Source of the DNA: Chryseobacterium piscicola
Lineage (GTDB): Bacteria; Bacteroidota; Bacteroidia; Flavobacteriales; Weeksellaceae
Assembly: GCF_900156685.1 (NCBI RefSeq)
Contig: NZ_FTOJ01000007.1
Location: 124,001-188,000 of the forward strand
Length of the DNA stretch: 64,000 nucleotides
Direction: 5' to 3'
In this document: one piece after another, positions 27,510 to 38,408 of the stretch
Layout: each line of letters starts with the position of its first letter
Position numbering within the stretch: the first letter of the stretch is position 1
The notes under the pieces: model-generated
The model's input: only the letters and a program-made list of their open reading frames with translations
Databases searched by the model: none
Told to the model about the DNA's origin: nothing
Made by a program: the position numbers and the translations under genes

Positions 27510-30500
27510 ATGAAAAAATTTCTACTTGGTATTTTTACATTTCTATGCTTATCTGTTAACGCTCAGCTTGATACAGACCATTGGTTTGCTCCAATGGTTG
27601 CTAGAGCTGGAACAGGAAATCTACAAAGTTTCTTATATCTATCCACTAATGAAACAACACCATTTTCTGTACAGATTTACAACAACAATACTGTTATTTC
27701 TACAGTACAGGTAAGCAAAAACAATCCTGCAGAGGTAGCAATACCCGAATCTTATATGTTTACCAGCAATAACGCTGACCTTTTTACTCCCAATTCAATG
27801 GGTTTATTTGTAAAAGGAAGTAAGAAATTTTTTGCAAATTTTCGCTTTTCGGTAACCAATCATGCGGAAATTATAACATCAAAAGGATTAGCTGGGCTAG
27901 GTACAAAATTTTATGCAGCGATTGTCCCTATTACCGGAACACAGTCTTTTGTGAATGCAATGATAGGTGTTACCGCAACAGAAGATAACACAACAGTAGT
28001 AATATCAGGGTACAATCCTAATGTACTTTTCAGTGACGGTAGCAGCAGCACATCCAAAACAGCCATTCTGAATAAAGGACAGTCTTATATTGTAGAAGCC
28101 ATAAGCACAGATGCACAAGAAAACCTTACGGGTCTTGTAGGTGCTAAAATAGAATCCAACAAGCCTATATCGGTAACCAATGGAAACTTTAACGGAATTT
28201 ACACCAACAACAACTTTTCAAACAACGACATCTTGATGGATCAGGCAGTTGCTGTTGATAAATTAGGAAAAGATTTTGCCGTAGTAAAAGGAAATGGAAC
28301 AATAGGATCCGGAATGGAAACCGCTCTCATTATTGCCACTGAAAACAACACAACATTTACGATTAATGGTATTGCTTCTGGCGTCAACCTCAACGCAGGA
28401 CAGTATTATATGGTTCCCTCTACTTCCTACACTAATCAAGGGAATGGCGTTTCTAATATGGGAATTACGGCTAACAAAAACATTTATTTGTATCAACTTC
28501 TTGCTGGTGCGAGCTCCGGATCTGAATATGCAACAGGAGGTCTTAATTTCATCCCTCCACTCAGCTGCTTTATGCCGAATAAAATTGACGAAATAGCTCA
28601 AATCAACAAAATTGGTAACGGAACCTACAATACAAAACTCAATATAATTACCCAAACAGGAGCAACTGTAACCATTAACGGGAGCGCAGTGGCAGCCGCA
28701 ACGGGACCGTACCCAATTCCAGGAAACACCAATTGGGTAACTTATTCTATACCTAATGTAACAGGAAATATCACAGTAAATTCTACAAAATCCGTTACGG
28801 CTGGTATAGCTGCCGGAAGTGGCGCAGTTGGATACGGTGGATATTTCGCAGGATTTTCATCAGTTCCTGCAATTACCAAAACTGGAGACTGTTTTTTAGG
28901 AATTATTCTACAGGTTGATAACAGCTACGATTTGTACCAATGGTTTCTAAATGGTATAGCAATTTCTGGCGCTACCTCATACTCTATTAATCCAGAATTG
29001 TACGGAGCAGGCAATTACACATGCCAAATCACAAAAAACAACTGTGAAACAAAGTTAACTGCGGTTTATTCGTACACAATTTGCCCGCCAATACCTACTG
29101 CAACTTTTACCATTGGCAGCTGCAAGACTAAGCAGATTAACCCTGCGTTTACTGTATCTACACAAAGCATTATTCCTTCTAGCGTTACTATTGTACAAGT
29201 TCCCACTACAGGTACTGCATCGGTAAACGCCGCAACAGGTCAAATAACTTACACCCCGAATGCTGGGTTAACAGCTGATGCAAGCGACCTTTTTATTTAC
29301 TCAGTTCAAGGCAACGGAAATCCTGCTGATATTGAATACTTTAAAGTAATCATTAACATCGATGTTGTACAAGTAACAAATACAACTTTATCTTCTTGTT
29401 CTAATGCGAACGGCACAGGAACTTTTAATTTAACAACCGCTGTTATCACAACGGATCTCGGAACCACTACTACTTACTATACAGATCCTGGGTTGAATAC
29501 TTTAATTTCCAACGCAACGTCATATCTTTCTTTACCCTCTACTGTCTACGCTAATGTAACATCACAGTACGGATGTTCAAAAGTTGCACAGATTATATTA
29601 ACTGTAAACACATCCCCTAACATCAATACCACAAATTTTAATGCTAATTTTTGTGATGATAATCTAGACGGTATCATTCCTGTAAATTTCACTACAGTTT
29701 CGCCACAAATTGTAACGAACTCTGCCAATTTTATTGTTAAGTATTATCTCACACAACTTGATGCTACGGCAGGAAACAACACCAACCTACCTACCAACTG
29801 GACCTACACTACAAACACCACCGTTTATGTAAGAGTAGAATCAACCAATGGGTGCCCGCCAGCTTTTGGCCAGATTAACTTTACGATAGGTGCAAAAATC
29901 CCGTTGTTAACCCAGGATTACAGCACATTGATTTGTGATACCAATTGGGACGGAACAGAAACCGTTAATTTAAATAATTTCAAAAATAATTTTAGCACAG
30001 ACCCTGCTGTTTCTTTGGCTTTCTATAACACATTAGCCAATGCTCAAAACAACGTAAATGCCATAAACGCAAGTCAAACGATTGCCCCATCACAGATTTT
30101 CTATGTGAGATTTCAAAGTACAAGTGAGTGCCCAATTGTTGCAAAACTTACTGTAACTCTTGATCAAATCACTACAAGTAATGCTTCTTTGACTGCTTGT
30201 GCTACTACAAATGGAACAGCAATATTTAATTTGAATAACGCAAATATTACAACAACCGCCGGCACAACTGTAACCTTCTTTGCTGATGCAACACTTACCA
30301 CACCAATTACCACCCCGGCAACCTACCCTTCGCTTGGGGGTACAGTTTATGCTAACGTAACCTCAGCATTCGGCTGCTCAAAAGTTGCCCAAATAACTTT
30401 GGTTGTTAACCCATTACCCAATATCAATACTACAAATTTTAATGGGGCACTTTGTGATGATAATTTAGATGGAGTTGTAAATGTTGACTTCTCTACCATT

Positions 30501-31652
30501 TCGCCTCAGATCGTTACCAACTCTGGAAGTTTTATTATTAAATATTATTTAACGGCGGCAGCGGCAACTGCAGGAGGAAATAATAACCTTGCTAATAACT
30601 GGACTTATACAGCCAACACGACAGTATATGTAAGAGTAGAATCTGCTAATGGATGCACACCCGCATTCGGACAAATTAATTTTACAATTGGAGGCAAAAT
30701 CACTTTGCTTACAACAAATGTTATAACGCAAGTTTGCGACAGTGACTTAAGCGGATCAGAATCTATAAATTTAAATGATTATAAAAATTTATTTACCCCA
30801 AACCCTGCAGTTTCACTTACATTTCACCTTAGTTTAGCCAATGCACAAAGCGGAACCAATCCCATAAGTGGAGTTCAAAATATAACAGGCATATCTACTT
30901 TTTTTGTTCGCTTCACAAGTGCTACTGCATGCCCTAACGTAGCACAAATAAGCATATCTCTAAAGTCTGGTAAAAAATCTACTTTACTAAAAGATCAAAT
31001 AGTTTGTCCGGGGCAAAGAACGATTTTAGATGCAGGAACGGGATTTACTTCTTATCTTTGGAATACAGGAGCTACCACACAGAGCATTAATGTAGGTGCC
31101 GGAAATTATTATGTAGACTTAAGTTTTAACGGATGCGTTTATAGACAAAATGTGATAGTCACTGATGCTACTCTACCAACAATTACAAGTATTGTAGTTA
31201 CTGCAGGCACAGCAACAATTAATGTAAACGGAGGAACACCGCCATACCTATACTCAATCAATGGATTTGATTATCAAGCAAGCAATATTTTCACAGGTCT
31301 TACGAGAGGCCCATACAAGGCGTATGTAAAAAGTGCAGACGGTTGTGAACCTGTTGTAAAAGATTTTTTAATTATCAACCTTCTCAATGCAATTACTCCA
31401 AACGGAGATGGTCATAATGATGTGTTAGATTATACTGATTTAAATATTAAACAAAACGTAAGTATTGAAGTTGTGGACAGATATGGAACACCCGTTTACA
31501 GATCCACAAGTAACAATTACAAGTGGGATGGGAAAGTAGGAAACCGAAACCTTTCTACAGGAACCTATTGGTATATCATCAAATGGACTGAGCCAGACAC
31601 AAAATTACCAGTTTCCTATTCTGGGTGGTTATTAATTAAAAATCGAGAGTAA
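27510..31652 (+). CDS. Giant secreted protein 1: IgGFc-binding-like region, repeats, T9SS type B tail
   Basis: 1380 residues. A signal peptide (1-19, ending VNAQ) leads into TDHWFAPMVAR and an IgGFc-binding-like beta region (about 90-400). An Ig-like segment with YQWFLNGIAISGA (about 470-515) and a cadherin-like stretch (about 545-620) follow. Two tandem copies of a 265-residue unit then begin near residues 624 and 889; each contains an FCDDNLDG- or LCDDNLDG-type motif. A DAGTGFTSYLW segment, a SprB-like segment (GTPPYLYSINGF) and a CHU_C tail (from about 1291, NAITPNGDGHND) end the protein. The tail directs export by T9SS and attachment or release at the cell surface. Probable adhesin; the ligand is unknown. 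Confidence 0.85.
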   Translation: MKKFLLGIFTFLCLSVNAQLDTDHWFAPMVARAGTGNLQSFLYLSTNETTPFSVQIYNNNTVISTVQVSKNNPAEVAIPESYMFTSNNADLFTPNSMGLFVKGSKKFFANFRFSVTNHAEIITSKGLAGLGTKFYAAIVPITGTQSFVNAMIGVTATEDNTTVVISGYNPNVLFSDGSSSTSKTAILNKGQSYIVEAISTDAQENLTGLVGAKIESNKPISVTNGNFNGIYTNNNFSNNDILMDQAVAVDKLGKDFAVVKGNGTIGSGMETALIIATENNTTFTINGIASGVNLNAGQYYMVPSTSYTNQGNGVSNMGITANKNIYLYQLLAGASSGSEYATGGLNFIPPLSCFMPNKIDEIAQINKIGNGTYNTKLNIITQTGATVTINGSAVAAATGPYPIPGNTNWVTYSIPNVTGNITVNSTKSVTAGIAAGSGAVGYGGYFAGFSSVPAITKTGDCFLGIILQVDNSYDLYQWFLNGIAISGATSYSINPELYGAGNYTCQITKNNCETKLTAVYSYTICPPIPTATFTIGSCKTKQINPAFTVSTQSIIPSSVTIVQVPTTGTASVNAATGQITYTPNAGLTADASDLFIYSVQGNGNPADIEYFKVIINIDVVQVTNTTLSSCSNANGTGTFNLTTAVITTDLGTTTTYYTDPGLNTLISNATSYLSLPSTVYANVTSQYGCSKVAQIILTVNTSPNINTTNFNANFCDDNLDGIIPVNFTTVSPQIVTNSANFIVKYYLTQLDATAGNNTNLPTNWTYTTNTTVYVRVESTNGCPPAFGQINFTIGAKIPLLTQDYSTLICDTNWDGTETVNLNNFKNNFSTDPAVSLAFYNTLANAQNNVNAINASQTIAPSQIFYVRFQSTSECPIVAKLTVTLDQITTSNASLTACATTNGTAIFNLNNANITTTAGTTVTFFADATLTTPITTPATYPSLGGTVYANVTSAFGCSKVAQITLVVNPLPNINTTNFNGALCDDNLDGVVNVDFSTISPQIVTNSGSFIIKYYLTAAAATAGGNNNLANNWTYTANTTVYVRVESANGCTPAFGQINFTIGGKITLLTTNVITQVCDSDLSGSESINLNDYKNLFTPNPAVSLTFHLSLANAQSGTNPISGVQNITGISTFFVRFTSATACPNVAQISISLKSGKKSTLLKDQIVCPGQRTILDAGTGFTSYLWNTGATTQSINVGAGNYYVDLSFNGCVYRQNVIVTDATLPTITSIVVTAGTATINVNGGTPPYLYSINGFDYQASNIFTGLTRGPYKAYVKSADGCEPVVKDFLIINLLNAITPNGDGHNDVLDYTDLNIKQNVSIEVVDRYGTPVYRSTSNNYKWDGKVGNRNLSTGTYWYIIKWTEPDTKLPVSYSGWLLIKNRE
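29382..30965 (+). repeat. Large in-frame tandem duplication in giant protein 1
   Basis: Two units of about 795 bp (about 29382-30176 and 30177-30965) encode matching blocks in the same order: an YANVTS-x-GCSKVAQI segment, PNINTTNF, CDDNLDG, SPQIVTNS and CTPAFGQINFTIG or CPPAFGQINFTIG. Nucleotide similarity is high but not perfect, so the duplication is not very recent. Confidence 0.75.
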
Positions 31653-31701
31653 TCTTTAAATTTTTGTTAATATTTTTTAAGAATATCTTAATATTTTGTA
31701 T

Positions 31702-31709
31702 TACTTTTG
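31702..31709 (+). promoter_or_regulatory. -7 box of the second IgGFc/CHU_C gene
   Basis: TACTTTTG, 23 nt before the ATG at 31733. It supports the internal ATG as start and suggests independent transcription. Confidence 0.4.
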
Positions 31710-31732
31710 TAGAAATCCTAATTCCAACCACT

Positions 31733-34700
31733 ATGAAAAGATTTCTACTAAGTTTTACTTTAGTGTTTCTGACGTTCAGCAACTTCTTTGCACAAAGAGA
31801 TACAGATCATTGGATTGCACCCTATTACAATTCATCGAGTGCCTATATCAATAAACTATATTTATCTACAGATGCTTTAACCCCATTTGTAGTCACTATT
31901 TATAGTAACAACATTGCCATTGGAACTGTTAGCATTAGCAAAAACGATCCAAAAACCTTTGATGTAGATGCTGATCTTATTTCTGCAAATACTACTGGAG
32001 AAGCATTTACAACAGTTTCAAAAGGATTATATCTGAAAGGAGCCAACCCATTCTATTGTACATTGAGACTGGCACAAAGTGCACACGGAGAAATTGTTAC
32101 AAGCAAAGGAAAAGCAGGAATTGGTAAAGAGTTTTATGTTGCAAGTACACCTTACAACGGCACATCATCCGGTTACAATTTTACAGCTGGTGTATTGGCC
32201 ACAGAAAACAGTACAACTGTTACAGCTACTTGGCCAGGAACAGTAAATTTCTATGGTGGTACGCCAACTACGAATACCCACACTTTTACCTTAAACAAAG
32301 GGCAATCTTTTATTTTTGCAGGAAATGCTTCGGTTACTGCTCCATTTATGGGAGCCAAGATAACATCAGACAAGCCAATTACTTTAACCAACGGTAACAG
32401 CAATGGGAATTTTGGAAATGCACCATCAGGATCTGATGCTATTCTAGACCAATCTGTACCTGTAGAAAGACTTGGTAGTACTTTTGCGATGGTAAGAACA
32501 AAATCTACGACTGCAGATTTGGAAGGAGGTATTGTAATTGCTACAGAAGATAATACTCAAATATTTTTAAATGGCTCTACCGTAGCTACAGCCACAATCA
32601 ACCAAGGACAGTGGTACAGAATTGCTGGTACCGCCTATCAACAGCAGGGAACAAGTGGACATTACAATATGCTGGTTTCTACTTCAAAAAACGTCTACCT
32701 ATACCAACTGGTGGCCGTTGACGACAGTAATGCTACTTGTGGTTTTAATTATATACCACCGCTCAACTGTTTTTTGCCTAGAAAAATTGATGAAATTGGT
32801 TTCGTAAACCAAATGCCAAATATTTCTTCTACAGTTACTTTAAAATTAAATATTATTACCGAAGCGGGTGCTATAGTAACTGTAAATGGAGCTTCCCCTA
32901 GTGCAGCAGAAGGGCCTTTTCCGCTAACTGGTAACGCCAATTGGGTGACGTATGCCGTTCCTAATGTTTCAGGCAATCTTACGGTAATTTCAAACAAAGC
33001 AGTTACAGCCGGTATTAACGGTGGATATAGTACAGCTGGATATGGTGGTTACTTCGCGGGGTTTAATTCTGTTCCTGCTATTGCAAAGCAAACAGGTGAC
33101 TGTATCCCTGGAATTATATTAGAAGTAAATGATGGATACGATACATATCAATGGTTTTTAAATAATGTTGCCATTCCTGGTGCCGTTTCAAATACATATA
33201 CCCCACTTGTTGCAGGAAATTACACTGTAAAAGTTACAATGGGAACATGTACACCACTTACCACTGCTGTATATAAAGTATTTACATGTCTTCAAAATAC
33301 CACACAATCAATTAACGTTTGTGCATCCAAAGTAATCATCCCTGCATTTACTTCGTCTACGCAAACGCCTGTTCCAAGTACTGTTACTATTATCACTCAG
33401 CCTTCGCACGGCATTGTAACGATTAACCCAAGTAACGGAACAATTACATATATTCCTACAACAGGATATTTGGGAGCAGATACATTCACCTATCAATTCT
33501 GTGGTAATGCACCAGAGTTTGTTGATTGTGAAAAAATTACATTAAATCTAAATGTCGTACCATTTATATTAACAGATAGAACAATTAAAACTTGTCAATA
33601 CTCAGGAAACGGATTTTTTGATTTAACAACTGCTAATGTTACCAGTTACAGCCCAGTCGTTAAGAAATTTTATCCCACGCTGGCAGACCTTACTGCTGGC
33701 ACAAACGAAATTACAAATCCTACGAACTATTTCTCTGGTGCAGGATTCGTTTATGTAAGAGTTACTACAAATGAAGGTTGTATTGGTACTGCAAAAATCA
33801 CATTAGATTTCTATCCTGCTCCTGTAGTAAATGATGCTACTTTAACAGTATGTTTTATAGAAAACAATGAAACACAAGGAGACTTCAATCTTCCTAGTGC
33901 TGTAGTAAGCAATCAAACACCAATAACCAAAAAATTCTACCCTACATTTGTAGATGCAAGCAATGGAACTAATGAAATTGTAACCGCTTTAGACCATTAC
34001 ATTTCTGCAAATGCTATTGTTTACGTAAGAGTTTACAGTGATTTGGGTTGTTATGCAATTGCCAAGATTACTTTAAAGGTTACCCCACCAAAGAGATCAC
34101 CTTTATTGGTAGATAAATTCATTTGTATTGATGCCAGAACAGGCTTAGACGCCGGCCCTGGTTACCAATCTTACTTATGGAGCACAGGTGCAACTACGCA
34201 AGCCGTAACAGGATTACCCGTTGGAGATTATTGGGTAATGTTAAAAGATAATGGATGTTCTGTAAAGCAATTTGTTAGTATTAAAAAAGCAATAACTCCT
34301 ACCATTACTTCAATTGAAATTTCTAATAATACGGCAACGGTAATGGTAAGCGGAGGAACAGCTCCTTACAAATATGCAGTTGACGGAGTTACAATATGGC
34401 AAGACTCTAATGTATTCACAGGACTTTCTAGAGGACAACATACATTCTATGTAAAAGATGCTTATAACTGTACACCAGTTTCAGTGGAAATTACAGTTCC
34501 AAACCTCATCAATGCAATTACACCAAATGGAGACAACATAAATGATGTAATTGATTACAGCGAGCTGAAATACAAAGACAATCTTACTTTTGTAATTTAT
34601 GATAGATATGGCAACAAGATCTTCAAAGGAGATAAGTTTAATGACTATAAATGGGACGGTAAGTTCTTTGAGAAAAAAGTAGTTACAGGAACCTATTGGT

Positions 34701-34783
34701 ACCATATCAATTGGAATGAGCCAAACGCTCAAAAAACTCCAATAAAATATAGCGGTTGGATTTTAGTTAAAAACAGAGAATAA
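31733..34783 (+). CDS. Giant secreted protein 2: IgGFc-binding-like region, T9SS type B tail
   Basis: 1016 residues from ATG 31733, where a normal signal peptide begins (MKRFLLSFTLVFL, cleavage near FFAQ); an in-frame upstream start would put 23 residues before it. Architecture as in protein 1 but shorter: IgGFc-binding-like region (about 80-380), Ig-like segment with YQWFLNNVAIPGA, a GIVTINPSNGTITY cadherin-like stretch, two KKFYPT repeats, a DAGPGYQSYLW segment, a SprB-like segment and a CHU_C tail beginning NAITPNGDN. The CDDNLDG units are missing. Probably a T9SS-exported surface protein. Confidence 0.84.
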   Translation: MKRFLLSFTLVFLTFSNFFAQRDTDHWIAPYYNSSSAYINKLYLSTDALTPFVVTIYSNNIAIGTVSISKNDPKTFDVDADLISANTTGEAFTTVSKGLYLKGANPFYCTLRLAQSAHGEIVTSKGKAGIGKEFYVASTPYNGTSSGYNFTAGVLATENSTTVTATWPGTVNFYGGTPTTNTHTFTLNKGQSFIFAGNASVTAPFMGAKITSDKPITLTNGNSNGNFGNAPSGSDAILDQSVPVERLGSTFAMVRTKSTTADLEGGIVIATEDNTQIFLNGSTVATATINQGQWYRIAGTAYQQQGTSGHYNMLVSTSKNVYLYQLVAVDDSNATCGFNYIPPLNCFLPRKIDEIGFVNQMPNISSTVTLKLNIITEAGAIVTVNGASPSAAEGPFPLTGNANWVTYAVPNVSGNLTVISNKAVTAGINGGYSTAGYGGYFAGFNSVPAIAKQTGDCIPGIILEVNDGYDTYQWFLNNVAIPGAVSNTYTPLVAGNYTVKVTMGTCTPLTTAVYKVFTCLQNTTQSINVCASKVIIPAFTSSTQTPVPSTVTIITQPSHGIVTINPSNGTITYIPTTGYLGADTFTYQFCGNAPEFVDCEKITLNLNVVPFILTDRTIKTCQYSGNGFFDLTTANVTSYSPVVKKFYPTLADLTAGTNEITNPTNYFSGAGFVYVRVTTNEGCIGTAKITLDFYPAPVVNDATLTVCFIENNETQGDFNLPSAVVSNQTPITKKFYPTFVDASNGTNEIVTALDHYISANAIVYVRVYSDLGCYAIAKITLKVTPPKRSPLLVDKFICIDARTGLDAGPGYQSYLWSTGATTQAVTGLPVGDYWVMLKDNGCSVKQFVSIKKAITPTITSIEISNNTATVMVSGGTAPYKYAVDGVTIWQDSNVFTGLSRGQHTFYVKDAYNCTPVSVEITVPNLINAITPNGDNINDVIDYSELKYKDNLTFVIYDRYGNKIFKGDKFNDYKWDGKFFEKKVVTGTYWYHINWNEPNAQKTPIKYSGWILVKNRE

Positions 34784-34805
34784 TTATTATTATCATCAAT
34801 AATTC

Positions 34806-34838
34806 AAAACCACAGTCATTATGGCTGTGGTTTTTTAT
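34806..34838 (+). terminator. Intrinsic terminator after giant protein 2
   Basis: AAAACCACAG (34806-34815) pairs with CTGTGGTTTT (34825-34834), and the T run continues. It separates genes 2 and 3. Confidence 0.75.
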
Positions 34839-34869
34839 TTTATTTAAGGATTTAATGTAAATTAATTAT

Positions 34870-34877
34870 TAAATTTG
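34870..34877 (+). promoter_or_regulatory. -7 box of the third IgGFc/CHU_C gene
   Basis: TAAATTTG, 17 nt before the ATG at 34895 and after the terminator of gene 2. Gene 3 is therefore likely its own unit. Confidence 0.45.
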
Positions 34878-34894
34878 TAGAAACCATAGTACCG

Positions 34895-37800
34895 ATGAAG
34901 AAAATTTTATCTTTTTTTCTTTTAATCTTTATATATTCCGTTTCGCTTGCACAGCTCGACCGCGAACATTGGTTTGCTCCTATGGTTGATCGTACCGGAA
35001 ATCCCAATCCTTACCAGACATTGTACCTTTCTACTAATAGAACTACACCATTTCAAGTAACAATATACAGTAACAACACCGTAATTGGAACCATAAACAT
35101 TAGTAAAAACAATCCTCAAAAATTTGATGTTTTAAGAGATTATATCATTACCACACTTCAAACCGATCTTTTCACCACTACCACAAAAGGGTTGTATCTA
35201 AAAGCGGATTTTCCTTTTTATGCCAATTTAAGATTTTCTGTTTTTAATCATGGCGAAATTATTACATCAAAAGGAATACCTTCTACTGGATTAACATTTC
35301 ATGCCGCCAATGCACCAATCAGTGTAAGCAACGGTATTCTCAATTTTATGACCAGCGTCTTGGCAACAGAAGACAACACAACCGTTACTATTTCTGGTTA
35401 CAAAAATACTGTTCAGTTTTCTAATGGCACTACCGGACTTACCAATCCTACACTAAGTTTTACTTTAAATAAAGGCCAATCTTATATACTCGACGGAAAC
35501 GGAACTATTGCAGGAAATTGGGACGGTTTTATCGGTGCCAAAATACAAGCCAACAAGCCAGTGAACGTTACCAACGGAAATTTCAACGGTCAATACGCAG
35601 GAAATATTCCTTTAAGTTCAGACATTTTAATGGATCAGTCTGTTCCTGTAAACCGTTTAGGAAGTGAGTTTGCTCTTGTAAAAGGAAACGGAAGCATTGG
35701 CTCAAATATGGAAGGAGCATTGGTAATAGCCACGGAAAATAATACTCAAATTTATGTAAATGCTGAAGGTTTGCCACTAGCAACTCTCAATATAGGGCAG
35801 TATTTTGTAGTTCCAAGTACAAAATATATCTTGCAGGGTTCGGGGCATTATAATTTATATTTAAAAACAACCAAAAACGCCTACGTTTATCAAATGTTGG
35901 CAGGAAACTCCTCAACAACAGATGAGGTTGCCACTGGAGGTCTAAATTTTATTCCGGCGTTGAACTGCTATCTTCCAAAGCAAATTAATGAACTAGGTTT
36001 CATCAATGAAAACTTTGTTCATACCAATGTAAATCCTTCAGGCATTCTAAATATTCCTACAAAATTAAACTTAGTGACAGAAAGAGATGCGGTGGTAACT
36101 GTAAATGGACTTCAACCGCCAGCAGGAACAGGCCCATTTACGATGACCGGAACTAGCAATTGGGTCACCTATGGAATACCCAATGTAACAGGCAACATTA
36201 CTGTTGTATCTACAAAAGCAATTACAGCAGGAATCACTGCAGGAAGTGATGCGGTAGGTTATGGTGGTTTTTTCGCGGGTTTTCCCACACAACCTGTCAT
36301 TCTAAAAACAGGAACTTGTATCCCAGGCGTTGTGCTTACCGTAGACCCTATCATCTATGATACTTACCAATGGTATAGAAATGGAGCTATAATACCTGGT
36401 GCAACAGGAACTTCCTATACTCCTATACAATCAGGAAACTACACTGTTTCGGTAACTATGGGAAGCTGTGCACCTCTCGTTTCTTTGCCAATAGCAATAC
36501 AGAATTGTACTAAACTGACTAGCGAAAGCCATGACATTTGTTCAACAAAAACATTTACACCTGCATTTTCCAACTCTACACAAACCCCTGTTCCTTCTAC
36601 AGTAACTATCACAAGTGCACCAACATTAGGTACAGCAACCGTAAATGCCACAACAGGAGTAATTACATATACAGTTACTTCACCAGGAACTGCAGGAATT
36701 GACACTTTTTCTTATACTTTCTGCGGAAATGACGCCAACTTTCCGGATTGCGAAACGGTTACTGTTAGCATCAACATACCAGCTTTTGCTTTTACGAATG
36801 CTACTTTAAATGCGTGTAAAATAAATGGACAAGGCACTTATAATCTTACGCAAGCCAATATAAGCACCAGCAGTAATATAACGATTAACTATTTTACCAA
36901 TTTTGCTGATGCGCAAAATGAAAACTTATCTGCTCAGATTACCGGAACTACTGCTTATACAGCCAACAATGGCACAATTGTTTACGCTTTAATTAAAAAT
37001 ACAACGGGTTGTAAAGGAATAGCACAAATTACACTCAACCTATTTCCGGAGATTGAATTTACTCAATATGCAGGCATATTTTGTGATGACAATCTAGATG
37101 GAGTAATCGATGTTGTTCTTGCCAACATTACTCCTTTTGTTCTAATAAATTCTGGTTATTTCGTTAACAATGTAAGGTATTACGCCAGTATTAGCGACGC
37201 CAACATGGGCAATAATAATACACTTCCAAATAACTGGAGCTATACAACGACGACGACAATTTATGTAAGAGTAGATTCTCCTGATGGATGCCCTTATGCT
37301 GTAAAAAGTATTGTATTTTCATTTGGTAATAAAGTTCCTCTTTCTACTACTTCTCTCATAACGAGTTTTTGTGATGACGATACAGACGGTGTAAAAATAG
37401 TGAATCTAAACAATTTTGTCTCCCAATTTACTACAGATCCTGGAGTAACTGTAACGTTTCACGGAAGCCAAGCGAATGCTAATAATAAAGTGAATGCACT
37501 AAACAATCCAATTAATCTTACAGGTACACAAACGTTCTACCTAAGATTTGAAAAGATTGGACTTTGCCCTGCTGTAGCCAATTTAACCATTACTATTAAA
37601 ATTCCGAAAAAATCTGATGTTTTAATCAATCAATTTATCTGTCCGAAAACTACCACTACATTAGATGCGGGCACCGGCTTCACTTCTTACAATTGGAGTA
37701 CAGGAGCAACCACACAAACCATAAGCAATGTGCCTGCTGGAAATTATTGGGTAGACCTTACTTTTGATGGCTGTACATACAGACAGTTTGTAACCGTAAC

Positions 37801-38308
37801 AGAAGCTCCAAGCCCAATTTTCTCTTCTATAGATATCAACGGAACTACTGTTACGATAGGCGTAAGCGGCGGAACTCCAGCTTATGAATATTCTTTAGAT
37901 GGTTTCAATTGGCAAGCCTCAAACATTTTCAATAACGTACCTACAGGCAACAACATTATCTATGTAAGAGATTCTAAAAAATGTGAAATTATAAAACAAC
38001 CTTTTGTTATCATCAATCTCATCAATACAATTACTCCAAATGATGACGGGTTGAATGATGTGATAGATTATTCTGCATTGATGACTAAAGATAATCTCGA
38101 ATTTAGAATTTTTGACAGGTATGGTGCAGAGCAATTTCGTGGTACACCCCAAAATAAATTTACTTGGGATGGCATGATGAAAGGAAGACACGTTTCTACA
38201 GCTACCTATTGGTATTTTATTTCTTGGACTGAAAATAAAATAATCAATGTAAAATATACAAGCTGGCTTCTTGTAAAAAATCGCAACAATAGCCTTTGGG
38301 ACAAGTAA
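34895..38308 (+). CDS. Giant secreted protein 3: IgGFc-binding-like region, T9SS type B tail
   Basis: 1137 residues. A signal peptide (about 1-20, ending SLAQ), LDREHWFAPMVDR, an IgGFc-binding-like region (about 80-400), an Ig-like segment with YQWYRNGAIIPGA, a cadherin-like stretch, one CDDNLDG unit, a second CDDDTDG unit, a DAGTGFTSYNW segment, a SprB-like segment and a CHU_C tail (NTITPNDDGLND). It is closest to protein 1 but without the full duplicated block. The tail extends a few residues past the usual KNR end. Probably T9SS-exported and surface-bound; the ligand is unknown. Confidence 0.85.
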   Translation: MKKILSFFLLIFIYSVSLAQLDREHWFAPMVDRTGNPNPYQTLYLSTNRTTPFQVTIYSNNTVIGTINISKNNPQKFDVLRDYIITTLQTDLFTTTTKGLYLKADFPFYANLRFSVFNHGEIITSKGIPSTGLTFHAANAPISVSNGILNFMTSVLATEDNTTVTISGYKNTVQFSNGTTGLTNPTLSFTLNKGQSYILDGNGTIAGNWDGFIGAKIQANKPVNVTNGNFNGQYAGNIPLSSDILMDQSVPVNRLGSEFALVKGNGSIGSNMEGALVIATENNTQIYVNAEGLPLATLNIGQYFVVPSTKYILQGSGHYNLYLKTTKNAYVYQMLAGNSSTTDEVATGGLNFIPALNCYLPKQINELGFINENFVHTNVNPSGILNIPTKLNLVTERDAVVTVNGLQPPAGTGPFTMTGTSNWVTYGIPNVTGNITVVSTKAITAGITAGSDAVGYGGFFAGFPTQPVILKTGTCIPGVVLTVDPIIYDTYQWYRNGAIIPGATGTSYTPIQSGNYTVSVTMGSCAPLVSLPIAIQNCTKLTSESHDICSTKTFTPAFSNSTQTPVPSTVTITSAPTLGTATVNATTGVITYTVTSPGTAGIDTFSYTFCGNDANFPDCETVTVSINIPAFAFTNATLNACKINGQGTYNLTQANISTSSNITINYFTNFADAQNENLSAQITGTTAYTANNGTIVYALIKNTTGCKGIAQITLNLFPEIEFTQYAGIFCDDNLDGVIDVVLANITPFVLINSGYFVNNVRYYASISDANMGNNNTLPNNWSYTTTTTIYVRVDSPDGCPYAVKSIVFSFGNKVPLSTTSLITSFCDDDTDGVKIVNLNNFVSQFTTDPGVTVTFHGSQANANNKVNALNNPINLTGTQTFYLRFEKIGLCPAVANLTITIKIPKKSDVLINQFICPKTTTTLDAGTGFTSYNWSTGATTQTISNVPAGNYWVDLTFDGCTYRQFVTVTEAPSPIFSSIDINGTTVTIGVSGGTPAYEYSLDGFNWQASNIFNNVPTGNNIIYVRDSKKCEIIKQPFVIINLINTITPNDDGLNDVIDYSALMTKDNLEFRIFDRYGAEQFRGTPQNKFTWDGMMKGRHVSTATYWYFISWTENKIINVKYTSWLLVKNRNNSLWDK

Positions 38309-38408
38309 ATCTTTTTTAATAACAATAATTAACAAATTGAGAAGAAGTTTAATATAACTTTAACCCGTTTTTGCAATTTAAAAAACAAAAAACAAATATA
38401 ATGTTGTG

